Assembly (NCBI GenBank): GCA_964057225.1
Contig: OZ059894.1
Span: forward strand, 12,906,131-12,970,130
DNA from: Auanema rhodensis
Taxonomy: Eukaryota > Nematoda > Chromadorea > Rhabditida > Rhabditidae
Direction: 5' to 3'
Length of the DNA stretch: 64,000 nt
This document shows positions 25,501 to 31,211 of the stretch, one piece after another. How positions within the stretch are numbered: the first letter of the stretch is position 1; the number at the start of each line of letters is the position of its first letter. Under the pieces are notes generated by a model. The model searched no databases. It had not been told where the DNA came from and worked only from the letters and a program-made list of their open reading frames with translations. A program made the translations under genes and the position numbers.

Positions 25501-27812
25501 TATTGTTGAAGTAGTTGTGGTTGATTTGATAGTTTAAGGGCTAAACTTGTCAATCTTTTGAGAGCAAGTGCTCTGTTGTCCGGAAGTAAGTGTGCGTTTT
25601 CTTTCCATGGGAACGAAACATAATAGCCATCTTCTTTCTTTTGGATGGAAGCGTTGAATTGATCTAGGATCAATTTGTCTCTTGCTTCTCTCTCCTCTTG
25701 TTCTGTGCCGGTAAATTCCATGTGTTCTTCAATGAAACTTTTGTTCCATTTTTGAATTGGTATTGAAGATTCTCCTGTGATGACGGAGTAGGCACTAATT
25801 GACTTTTTGTCAGTTGTTTGACCGGTGATGAAATCTCCAAATTGTGTGTGGATGATTATGTTGTCTGGATTTAATTGCTCTACGGAAGTCAGTGCTTGCC
25901 ACATAAGGTCCGATCCTATGAGGATTCTAGGAGTAATCTTGGAAGTTTGTCCTAGGCTTGGCTTGGCCTTTGTAGCTTTTTGGAAGCTGACTGTGTTGAT
26001 AGGTCCTGTGAGAATCTTCTTTGTCCATAAGTTGGCAATGATTTCGGACTTGGTTCCGATGATCTTTGCTTCCACTTTATTGAGTTTCTCAATAGAGGTT
26101 GTGTTTCCGAAGGTTTTTATCTTTACTCGCTTCGTTTGGATTACGGTAAGCTGAAGCTCTTTAGCGAGGTCTTCTTCGATGAAGGATGTGTCTGATCCGC
26201 TATCAAGTATAGCGGGCACAGCAATGGTCTTATCCCCTTTGAAGATGTTGATCGTCCCTACCGGGAGTAGAGCGTTGTAAAACTGTTGGTCCTGTTGTTG
26301 AGTAGCGAACTGAATGATGTGTTCTTCCTCGTTGTAATCATCTTCCATGGGAGTGCTGCTTAACATATTCACTTTGGAAGTCTTCTTTCTTCCGTAGCAG
26401 AGGACTTCTAAGTGTTTTTCGCCACACTTGGAGCATGTGCGTTTGCTGGGGCAGTTCTCTGTGTTGTGAGACTTGCGTAGACAGTTGTGGCAGCGTTTTT
26501 CTTGAGTCAGAATGGTCTGACGTTCTTTCTTCGTCTTCGGAGTGTCGCAGTCCCAGGGAGCGTGGGGTTTCTGACAGAAGATGCAGCTTGTTGTTTTTGC
26601 TGCTGTTTTTCTCATCTCAGGTCGTGGGCGCTGAGGTGTCGACACGTTGTTGGGCCTTGGGCCTGTGAAGCTGTTTGGACGTTGGATGGGTTTCTCAAAT
26701 CGATCAGCAGCAAAGATTTTTACCTTGTTTTGTTGGCGAAGGTATCTTTGAAGTGTCGATACTAGTGTTCCAATGCTGGGCCTTGTGTCGAGCGTTTTGT
26801 AGAGCTCTTGAATAATGCTGCCTGGTAGCTTGCTGTGTAGAAGTACAATAGCAAGAGCGTTTAGCGCTTCGTGTGAATTGGTTTCTGTTTGGCGAAAGAT
26901 ACCGGATATCTTGTCGGCCATGAACAGAAGGTCTCTGTTGCTCGTGGAGCGTGGTTGGATTTGTACGAAATCCAACATTAGGTGTTGGAGGATGTTGTCG
27001 TTGTCATCGTACAAATCATGGAGGAAGCAGACGGCAGCGTCATAGGAGTCTTCGTTCGTTGGGAACGAAGAGAGCTGAGCGGCTGCTTCACCGACAAGAG
27101 ATTGACGTAGGTAGTTAAATTTCTCGATTGTCGGTATGTTAGCCGAGTGGATGAGTCGGTTGAACAAACTCCAGAAGTTGCGCCAGTTCTTCACATTTCC
27201 GTCAAACTTAGGGATGTCTACAGGTTTGACCGTGGGTCTCAGTCTGTAGGACTCCCTGTACGCTATTGGTAGCGGTTCGTTTCCCAACTGAGCTTGAGTC
27301 GGTTGGGTGAGGTCTGGCCTCTGAACTTCAGTTGTGAGCGGAATGTTGGCAATGGGCTGGGCAGACGGCGCAGAAGAAGTTTGTTCTTCTTCCGGGTCTT
27401 GAGCTCGCATTGCAGAGACTTGGTCTCTTAGCGCGGAGGTATATCCACGTAGGGTGGATATGTGTCTCCGGAGAGTATCCTCGTTAGCGAGGATTCTCTC
27501 TTGATCTTCAGAGTTAAGATCTTCGGTAATATTGTTCAACTCCTCAATGAGGGAGTTGATCATGTTGATGTCAAGGTCAATAGCCAGCATCTCTTTTTCA
27601 CGAAGTTCAATCATCCAGGTCATTTTGTTTGACTGGAGATTGATTTGACGAGTCATGAAAGATTTTCTTCGTCCGTCCTGTTTTTGAAGCTTAGTCAAAA
27701 ACGAAGTACACCTAGCGATCCAAGCGTTGGCCCGAGAGGTATCGGAAGCCTCGGCCTCATGCACCATGTTTTGACTGGAGTCCTTTGAAGTAGGAGAGCG
27801 TAAAACAGGCAT
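19551..27812 (-). CDS. Gag-Pol-Env polyprotein of BEL/Pao retrotransposon (2,753 aa)
   Basis: One frame encodes all proteins of the element with no stop or frameshift. In order: helical/coiled-coil N terminus (about 36-140), DUF1759-type Gag (about 198-350), three zinc knuckles (410-472), aspartic protease (DSGSD at 537-541), reverse transcriptase (D862 and YVDN 942-945), RNase H/Pao region (D1108, E1150, D1182, D1237), integrase (H1398, H1403, C1428, C1431; D1464, D1524, E1568), DUF5641-like tail (about 1665-1765), envelope (about 1796-2500) and an unrecognised C-terminal domain (2521-2753). I chose M1 at 27812 because it is the first ATG after the predicted transcription start; it lies in U5. 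M16 at 27767 spans the LTR/PBS junction and is the alternative. Envelope expression could need splicing or proteolysis; the sequence does not decide. Confidence 0.95.
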   Translation of the reverse strand: MPVLRSPTSKDSSQNMVHEAEASDTSRANAWIARCTSFLTKLQKQDGRRKSFMTRQINLQSNKMTWMIELREKEMLAIDLDINMINSLIEELNNITEDLNSEDQERILANEDTLRRHISTLRGYTSALRDQVSAMRAQDPEEEQTSSAPSAQPIANIPLTTEVQRPDLTQPTQAQLGNEPLPIAYRESYRLRPTVKPVDIPKFDGNVKNWRNFWSLFNRLIHSANIPTIEKFNYLRQSLVGEAAAQLSSFPTNEDSYDAAVCFLHDLYDDNDNILQHLMLDFVQIQPRSTSNRDLLFMADKISGIFRQTETNSHEALNALAIVLLHSKLPGSIIQELYKTLDTRPSIGTLVSTLQRYLRQQNKVKIFAADRFEKPIQRPNSFTGPRPNNVSTPQRPRPEMRKTAAKTTSCIFCQKPHAPWDCDTPKTKKERQTILTQEKRCHNCLRKSHNTENCPSKRTCSKCGEKHLEVLCYGRKKTSKVNMLSSTPMEDDYNEEEHIIQFATQQQDQQFYNALLPVGTINIFKGDKTIAVPAILDSGSDTSFIEEDLAKELQLTVIQTKRVKIKTFGNTTSIEKLNKVEAKIIGTKSEIIANLWTKKILTGPINTVSFQKATKAKPSLGQTSKITPRILIGSDLMWQALTSVEQLNPDNIIIHTQFGDFITGQTTDKKSISAYSVITGESSIPIQKWNKSFIEEHMEFTGTEQEEREARDKLILDQFNASIQKKEDGYYVSFPWKENAHLLPDNRALALKRLTSLALKLSNQPQLLQQYNNIIEEQLNSGIIEEATDPYPNAHRIHYIAHQAVITPQKETTKLRIVYDASGHYQNKPSLNDVIHQGPLILPSLIGMILRFRCGPIAMIADVKKAFLQIRLHESERDATRFFWLNDINQPITPENIRTLRFCRVPFGINASPFLLSATIRYHLMQRSHENFLAHQIKENLYVDNLLLACDSSEKICLWYQDIKDIFAEMNMTLQEFISNDATFNNNLSMEEKNSSTTPKVLGLPWDTKTDQWIIETKITETKPTKRGITQAIASIFDPMGMICPSLHPLRLFLQSLWTENFDWDTTLPHELQQKWKELSDNFHMVKAIPRSLPSDPTNSYHLVTCTDSSGSALGFCVYILSASTRKPRLMFAKSKLHSKSSSITIPKAEISALTIGVSNTLKIAKEIRGNIKIETATFLSDSEIALAWIRQKPDQKTTGVLVQNRIKEINECAEQLEDMEIKTFFGYINTKDNPADIATRGCTTAELSDHYWWNPQAQLERAINGPLFTLPQNEVNVHMTTTDDDPNEEPWISDCSSWTQAQEKWIATHYPLTEARTPQHYEEAELNLLHLHQRNLMVRLTAAQRNDLRPLLRDHLWHSRGRMENAELEQSAKLPIIILPKTPTARLLIEHFHEKFHKSTAHTMAEVRQKYWIPQLRSQTQAVIRKCTNCQRLNNRPFTYPPSGNVPSRRLQRSQPFKHVGLDYFGPITVKDGNTKVWSCIYTCTVTRLIHLEVIHNLTTTAFLNCLRKIWARRGCPSSITCDNASTFELGQKVANKLFTTTDSGNQYKIRWHNITPYAPWQGGFYERLIRSVKEALYKTLHSTPTTEELTITLAECEATINTRPLTYIGTDTNKDEIIRPCDFIYKDIDLNISVESEEEMDEDYIDSPALQTQADTERAIHSSRKRTNKFWELWTDLYLKEIRATHHHNISVKKAGTKLTPSIGQIVLINELPIPRHKWSTGKIIQVHPDRSGNIREATLISETGREIKRPVNLLHPLEISDNEIPEKLKGNATPEEQVHEERRTNLRNLPRVWYGDTTNTLLTFFTILAIFGPMASANPTISCNSHGVHIQRISTANQQVCIQNTCFNSSNNGDVTLPTAEILTDYQVSWTFFHNSRLQHMFLTCPGVHFCSTVTCTFCTATLLNPSCWPWTSILLLTLIVYMITALCYGLLYTPWVIGKPIRLWCYIIFSLTLTIGRKLKKLFSKRRQSVIPLLAIILLEIGNTSACQELNMISTKESSCTQNECRIRTSERLTISPYTQEACLSFTNNEDKITFLRIQWIKSTYSCEVNSLYFTRESITQVQDSKRCPRTGSCQETKCAMIREDTKINELTMANQYPGQTFCTESCGGIGCGCFYPSSGCLFYRTYMKPTDKSIYEVFTCTEWSQSTQMLLTYQNGTNIITRNITLHGDLITSLSPFKIALTSITSPVIPAMQYKFIRNLTKTAVWNQPATLSCSSREKAIKMECQATPHCDCSPAEDTVNCRCKDYSLNTSFENVKSALPLITPAYSIESSNRKVHITVNRNIMAELHITIDGKFQSSFNYSSEFCDITDSMLTGCYNCQNGAQAKIICSSSTNTLAATTCEGTAFMLHCSPEGTMNTIRLPMTTASPRTQCSYTCGKQTKSFLLTGILYYVNNMKDLNKHYVDGNHSSIHESVISFPWPDITHFYDIYLNWYRELLFCLILILSALAISYYIITTYSIAIASNTLFFAIRIIKTTLRLPIITLRFLRRLLFLITQRKTHVAIILLFLIMSTHASTIRDTLASSAERKQSYLRLSLDKRNDYYKGLLQSMDLSLKTLFQLEAITNTPARDIQLAATDILCYFIKIKDFINTARTYNVFEKELTDLQLFGNEKRLTELVERIHKDHLDDVKLDMPYDPLRAPSRKRSCETSPPRKSNIIVVEAQPELKLLVNEMKDLRKDIQQLTAPLNLIIEELRCIKNLFQKRSLPDICTQGTQTPSKPKLKKTEATPPNKPSTSKESLPSYVDLF
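19554..20300 (-). other. C-terminal domain after Env, family not recognised (residues 2505-2753)
   Basis: A third hydrophobic segment (2507-2516) ends in THA (2518-2520), again signal-peptidase-like. The following 233 residues have few cysteines, no sequons, a helical first half (2521-2630), a basic patch (RAPSRKRS, 2645-2652), a probable coiled coil with Leu/Ile heptads (2671-2706), a Lys/Pro/Ser/Thr-rich tail (2709-2746) and the end SYVDLF. Despite the signal-like start it looks cytosolic or nuclear in composition. I do not recognise it; it could be an accessory protein or an envelope tail. Confidence 0.55.
20373..21905 (-). other. Envelope part 2, phlebovirus Gc-like fusion glycoprotein (residues 1970-2480)
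   Basis: It opens with a hydrophobic segment (1974-1986) ending TSA at 1988-1990, a likely internal signal peptide. The cysteine-rich ectodomain (1991 to about 2435) includes GCGCFYPSSGCLFYRTY (2115-2131), the pattern I associate with the Phlebovirus_G2 domain in nematode BEL elements, and later clusters at C2230-C2249, C2312-C2335 and C2347-C2382. Sequons are at N2160, N2168, N2204, N2255, N2306 and N2412. Membrane segments lie at about 2442-2460 and 2464-2480. Family knowledge suggests a class II fusion protein. No break is visible; whether it is functional cannot be told. Confidence 0.75.
21918..22427 (-). other. Envelope part 1, Gn-like position (residues 1796-1965)
   Basis: A hydrophobic stretch (1803-1816) ends in a signal-peptidase-like ASA at 1818-1820. 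A short cysteine-rich ectodomain follows (C1826, C1844, C1849, C1888, C1894, C1899, C1902, C1911) with one sequon (N1851). Two membrane segments (about 1917-1937 and 1946-1960) and a basic stretch (RKLKKLFSKRR, 1961-1971) come next. By position it matches the first glycoprotein of a Gn-Gc precursor, but at about 95 residues of ectodomain it is far shorter than a phlebovirus Gn, and I see no homology to one. Confidence 0.6.
22518..22820 (-). other. DUF5641-like integrase tail (residues 1665-1765)
   Basis: FWELWTDLYLKEI (1672-1684), IGQIVLINE, PRHKWSTGKI and KRPVNLLHPLE (1751-1761) follow the pattern of the DUF5641 domain at the end of BEL/Pao integrases, probably a DNA- or chromatin-binding barrel. 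Pol ends soon after, and a linker of about 30 residues leads to the envelope. Confidence 0.8.
22953..23690 (-). other. Integrase, zinc and catalytic domains (residues 1375-1620)
   Basis: An HHCC zinc motif is formed by H1398, H1403, C1428 and C1431, with YWIP between. The catalytic triad is D1464 (GLDYFGP), D1524 (TCDNAS) and E1568 (GGFYERLIRSVKEAL), with 43 residues between the last two. All catalytic residues are present. The 5-bp duplicated target around the element is the product of this activity. Confidence 0.9.
24078..24812 (-). other. RNase H / Pao-type region (residues 1001-1245)
   Basis: It begins with LPWD (1004-1007) and SIFDPMG (1035-1041), typical of the Pao region often named Peptidase_A17. 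RNase H residues follow: TDSSG with D1108, PKAE with E1150, SDSE with D1182, and NPADIATRG with D1237. All four expected acidic positions are present, so the fold looks intact. It removes RNA from the RNA/DNA hybrid during reverse transcription. Confidence 0.85.
24813..25640 (-). other. Reverse transcriptase domain (residues 725-1000)
   Basis: Fingers/palm motifs are clear: KLRIVYDASG (814-823), IADVKKAFLQI with catalytic D862, RVPFGINASPF (904-914) and LYVDNLL (941-947) with D944. The usual YVDD is YVDN here, with Asn at 945. From memory, YVDN occurs in other nematode Pao-type elements, so I do not read it as an inactivating change. It copies the element RNA into DNA from a tRNA primer. Confidence 0.9.
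25818..26300 (-). other. Aspartic protease domain (residues 505-665)
   Basis: AILDSGSDTSFI gives the catalytic D537-S-G of a retropepsin, in the DUF1758/BEL type. ILIGSDL at 630-636 is the second conserved element near the domain end. It should act as a homodimer to cut the polyprotein. No cleavage sites can be assigned by eye. Confidence 0.85.
26313..27812 (-). other. Gag region (residues 1-500)
   Basis: Residues 36-140 are rich in charged and leucine/isoleucine positions and probably form helices or a coiled coil. Residues 141-180 are a Pro/Gln/Thr-rich linker. Residues 198-350, starting at PKFDGNVKNWRNFW, match the DUF1759 pattern common to BEL/Pao Gag. Three zinc knuckles follow: C410-C413-H417-C422 (CX2CX3HX4C), C441-C444-H449-C454 (classic CX2CX4HX4C) and C460-C463-H467-C472. 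Their role would be RNA binding and packaging. The first 15 residues come from the LTR. Confidence 0.85.
27749..27766 (-). other. Primer-binding site
   Basis: Immediately inside the 5' LTR, with no gap, the minus strand reads TGGTGCATGAGGCCGAGG. The leading TGG pairs with tRNA CCA. TGGTGCAT followed by GGCCG resembles the 3' end of animal tRNA-Gly (from memory, TGGTGCATCGGCCGGG), with about one extra base after position 8. The tRNA assignment is tentative; the position is clear. These bases are also translated, as codons 16-22 of the polyprotein. Confidence 0.72.
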
Positions 27813-27871
27813 GGGTGGTTCAGTGGATTTGAAGTGTAGAGAACGAGAACGCTAGGTTACTTGGACAACGA

Positions 27872-27877
27872 TTTATT
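27872..27877 (-). terminator. LTR poly(A) signal (5' LTR copy)
   Basis: AATAAA within CTTAATAAATCG on the minus strand, about 160 bases past the TATA box. In the 5' copy it must be bypassed for a full transcript; the identical copy at 18764-18769 would act at the 3' end. It sets the R/U5 border at roughly 27842-27862. Confidence 0.65.
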
Positions 27878-28035
27878 AAGAGAGAACTGGTAAAGACAAC
27901 AGTGACAAAAAATAGAAAAATAGATGAACACAATACGAAGCAAGAATACAAGGTAATATGGAGCAGCAGCAACAGCAGAACGACGCTTGGAGCGGTCGTT
28001 GGATCAAGAGGTGGAGAATGGGAAAAGTTGCGAGC

Positions 28036-28042
28036 TTATATA
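28036..28042 (-). promoter_or_regulatory. LTR TATA box (5' LTR)
   Basis: TATATAA within CGTATATAAGCTCGC on the minus strand, the best core-promoter match in the LTR. It predicts a start near 28005-28015. From there the first ATG is at 27812, where the long ORF begins, which supports the assignment. The 3' LTR copy is at 18928-18934. Confidence 0.7.
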
Positions 28043-28275
28043 CGAATTCTACCGAGCGATATACAATACATATTAATGATGGCATGAAGAAATAGAGAAA
28101 TAATTTACAACAAGAATACGAAATAATATATAATAAATGAAATATAAAATAATCTAGGAATAATAGATACGTGGGCTGAATATTAGAATAGAATAGAATA
28201 TAGAGAGAATACAGCATTTTGCCACAGATTGAATGTGCCTTCTGCTGTAAGTTGTGGGGGCAGGCTAAGTGTAGA

Positions 28276-28282
28276 TGAGTCA
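28276..28282. promoter_or_regulatory. AP-1-like site 1 in U3
   Basis: TGAGTCA within the palindrome ATGAGTCAT, about 235 bp upstream of the TATA box in element orientation. TGAGTCA is the classic FOS/JUN-type bZIP site (established). The matching 3' LTR copy is at 19168-19174. Confidence 0.5.
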
Positions 28283-28336
28283 TGTCTTATCCTGTGCGGC
28301 ATCTCCCAGATTTTGCAGGATGCGCGAGTGGGCGAA

Positions 28337-28343
28337 TGAGTCA
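28337..28343. promoter_or_regulatory. AP-1-like site 2 in U3
   Basis: Second ATGAGTCAT, 61 bp further from the TATA box. The 3' LTR copy is at 19229-19235. Confidence 0.5.
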
Positions 28344-28542
28344 TGAGCCATTTAGACCTCGATTGCAACTTACAAGATTATTGATTAAGCTAAACGAATT
28401 CTTAAGATTAAAATAGACTATAGGCAATAAGAGAACAAGATTAACATAAAAGGTTAAGATGGATAGATGTGTTTAAGAGACAATAATGAAGGAACATCTG
28501 GTGAGTAATCGGATAAACTTGCATGTGTGTGTGCGGCACGTA

Positions 28543-28549
28543 TGAGTCA
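28543..28549. promoter_or_regulatory. AP-1-like site 3 in U3
   Basis: Third ATGAGTCAT, about 500 bp upstream of the TATA box. The 3' LTR copy is at 19435-19441. Confidence 0.5.
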
Positions 28550-28612
28550 TAGGTGAATAAAATAGTGGGAATAAAGTGCATCGTTGTCCAAAAAGAGTAT
28601 GGGAAAGATGGA

Positions 28613-28624
28613 GTGCGTTCGCAC
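28613..28624. repeat. Inverted repeat at the LTR tip
   Basis: GTGCGTTCGCAC is a 5-bp inverted repeat with a 2-base centre, one base inside the outer LTR end. The same sequence lies at 19505-19516 next to the G-rich tract. It may be part of the integrase-recognised end or chance. Confidence 0.5.
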
Positions 28625-28625
28625 A

Positions 28626-28630
28626 AAATG
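28626..28630. repeat. Target-site duplication, right copy (AAATG)
   Basis: This is a perfect copy of 18654-18658. The satellite then resumes with AATTGGAAAATTATA. The 33 bases from 18626 to 18658 plus the 140 bases from 28631 to 28770 make 173 bp, an exact A monomer, so nothing was lost or gained on insertion. Confidence 0.95.
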
Positions 28631-29469
28631 AATTGGAAAATTATAAAATATTTTCATGTTTTATTTCTTGAGTTTCAAAATATTCAAACTTTTTTTTTTC
28701 ACTGTTTAAAATCTTAATGAACGAATGAATTGTTTCAAAACTATTGTAAAAATTTGAGATTGTTTCAAAATACGTGATTTAATGAAGAAAATAGAGTAAA
28801 ATGAATTGGAAAATTATAAAATATTTTCATGTTTTATTTTTTTAGTATCAGAAAATTCAAATTAAGATCGTTTTTAATGTTTCAAATCTTAATGAACGAA
28901 TGAATTGTTTCAAAACTATTGTAAAAATATGAGATTGTTTCAAAATACGTGATTAAATGAAGAAAATGGAGTAAAATGAATTGGAAAATTATAAAATATT
29001 TTCATTTTTTATTTCTTGAGTATCAAAATATTCAAAATTATATCTTTTTTACTGTTAAAAACATTATTAACTGGATGATTTGTTTGGAAATTATTGTAAA
29101 AATATGAGATTGTTTCAAAATACGTGATTAAATGAAGAAAATGGAGCAAAATGAATTGGAAAATTATAAAATATTTTCATGTTTTATTTCTTGAGTATCA
29201 AAATATTTAAACTTTTTTTTTTCACTGTTTAAAATCTTACAGAACGAATGAATTGTTTCAAAACTATTGTAAAAATTTGAGATTGTTTCAAAATTTGTGA
29301 TTAAATGAAGAAAATGGAGTAAAATGAATTGGAAAATTATAAAATATTTCCATGTTTTATTTTCTTAGTATCAGAAAATTCAAATTAAGATCGTTTTTAA
29401 TGTTTCAAATCTTAATGAACGAATGAATTGTTTCAAAACTATTGTAAAAATATGAGATTGTTTCAAAAT

Positions 29470-31211
29470 ACGTGATTAAATGAAGAAAATGGAGTATAAT
29501 GAATTGGAAAATTATAAAATATTTCCATGTTTTATTTTCTTAGTATCAGAAAATTCAAATTAAGATCGTTTTTAATGTTTCAAATCTTAATGAACGAATG
29601 AATTGTTTCAAAACTATTGTAAAAATATGAGATTAATTCAAAATACGTGATTAAATGAAGAAAATGGAGTAAAATGAATTGGAAAATTATAAAATATTTT
29701 CATGTTTTATTTCTTGAGTTTCAAAATATTCAAACTTTTTTTTTTCACTGTTTAAAATCTTAATGAACGAATGAATTGTTTCAAAACTATTGTAAAAATA
29801 TGAGATTGTTTCAAAATACGTGATTAAATGAAGAAAATGGAGTAAAATGAATTGGAAAATTATAAAATATTTTCATGTTTTATTTTTTTAGTATCAGAAA
29901 ATTCAAATTAAGATCGTTTTTAATGTTTCAAATCTTAATGAACGAATGAATTGTTTCAAAACTATTGTAAAAATATGAGATTGTTTCAAAATACGTGATT
30001 AAATGAAGAAAATGGAGTAAAATGAATTGGAAAATTATAAAATATTTTCATGTTTTATTTCTTGAGTTTCAAAATATTCAAACTTTTTTTTTTCACTGTT
30101 TAAAATCTTAATTAACGAATGAATTGTTTCAAAACTATTGTAAAAATATGAGATTGTTTCAAAATACGTGATTAAATGAAGAAAATGGAGTAAAATGAAT
30201 TGGAAAATTATAAAATATTTCCATGTTTTATTTTTTTAGTATCAGAAAATTCAAATTAAGATCGTTTTTAATGTTTCAAATCTCAATGAACGAATGAATT
30301 GTTTCAAAACTATTGTAAAAATATGAGATTGTTTCAAAATACGTGATTAAATGAAGAAAATGGAGTATAATGAATTGGAAAATTATAAAATATTTCCATG
30401 TTTTATTTTCTTAGTATCAGAAAATTCAAATTAAGATCGTTTTTAATGTTTCAAATCTTAATGAACGAATGAATTGTTTCAAAACTATTGTAAAAATATG
30501 AGATTAATTCAAAATACGTGATTAAATGAAGAAAATGGAGTAAAATGAATTGGAAAATTATAAAATATTTTCATGTTTTATTTCTTGAGTTTCAAAATAT
30601 TCAAACTTTTTTTTTTCACTGTTTAAAATCTTAATGAACGAATGAATTGTTTCAAAACTATTGTAAAAATATGAGATTGTTTCAAAATACGTGATTAAAT
30701 GAAGAAAATGGAGTAAAATGAATTGGAAAATTATAAAATATTTTCATGTTTTATTTTTTTAGTATCAGAAAATTCAAATTAAGATCGTTTTTAATGTTTC
30801 AAATCTTAATGAACGAATGAATTGTTTCAAAACTATTGTAAAAATATGAGATTGTTTCAAAATACGTGATTAAATGAAGAAAATGGAGTAAAATGAATTG
30901 GAAAATTATAAAATATTTTCATGTTTTATTTCTTGAGTTTCAAAATATTCAAACTTTTTTTTTTCACTGTTTAAAATCTTAATTAACGAATGAATTGTTT
31001 CAAAACTATTGTAAAAATATGAGATTGTTTCAAAATACGTGATTAAATGAAGAAAATGGAGTAAAATGAATTGGAAAATTATAAAATATTTCCATGTTTT
31101 ATTTTTTTAGTATCAGAAAATTCAAATTAAGATCGTTTTTAATGTTTCAAATCTCAATGAACGAATGAATTGTTTCAAAACTATTGTAAAAATATGAGAT
31201 TGTTTCAAAAT
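29470..31211. repeat. Tandem duplication of a 5-monomer block (870 bp)
   Basis: The rare variant GGAGTATAATG (elsewhere GGAGTAAAATG) occurs at 29491 and again 870 bp later at 30361. In both places it is followed by an ATTAATTC A monomer, a B monomer with TTTTCATG, an A with AATTAACGA, and a B. The order is identical, so this is a direct 5-unit duplication shortly after the retrotransposon. Confidence 0.85.

Larger units (their letters stand above)
18659..28625 (-). mobile_element. Complete env-bearing BEL/Pao LTR retrotransposon
   Basis: A 9,967-bp element with two 859-bp LTRs (TG...CA on both strands), a 5-bp target duplication, a PBS directly against the 5' LTR, a G-rich tract against the 3' LTR, and one unbroken ORF covering nearly all the internal region. 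BEL/Pao is indicated by the Gag type, the RT with YVDN, the Pao-type RNase H region and the integrase tail of DUF5641 type. The envelope resembles phlebovirus Gc, as in nematode Tas/Cer7-like elements (family knowledge). The LTRs differ at one base in 859, so the insertion is recent. Its base composition is far from the 20% G+C of the surrounding satellite. All parts needed for autonomy are visible; activity itself cannot be seen. Confidence 0.95.
27767..28625 (-). repeat. 5' LTR (859 bp)
   Basis: Read on the minus strand it starts TGTGCGAACGCAC and ends CAGTCAAAACA. It holds a TATA box (28036-28042), a poly(A) signal (27872-27877) and three TGAGTCA sites in the putative U3. With transcription starting near 28012 and cleavage some 10-30 bases past AATAAA, R would be about 150-170 bp and U5 about 80-95 bp. 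U5 contains the first ATG of the polyprotein (27812). It is identical to the 3' LTR except G28383 against A19275. Confidence 0.95.

Noticed and set aside
20638..27045. Plus-strand ORFs of 60-110 codons and other-frame minus-strand ORFs (for example 21634-22197) opposite or over the polyprotein
   Set aside because: They overlap a clear coding frame, have no recognisable domains and fit codon-shadow expectations.
19551..27812. Reading the element as an endogenous phlebovirus or a Ty3/Gypsy errantivirus
   Set aside because: LTRs, PBS, the Gag/Pol domains and the DUF5641-like integrase tail fit BEL/Pao; only the envelope resembles phlebovirus Gc.
18659..28625. Assembly artefact joining the element to satellite
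   Set aside because: Perfect AAATG duplication and exact rejoining to a 173-bp monomer are what true integration gives.
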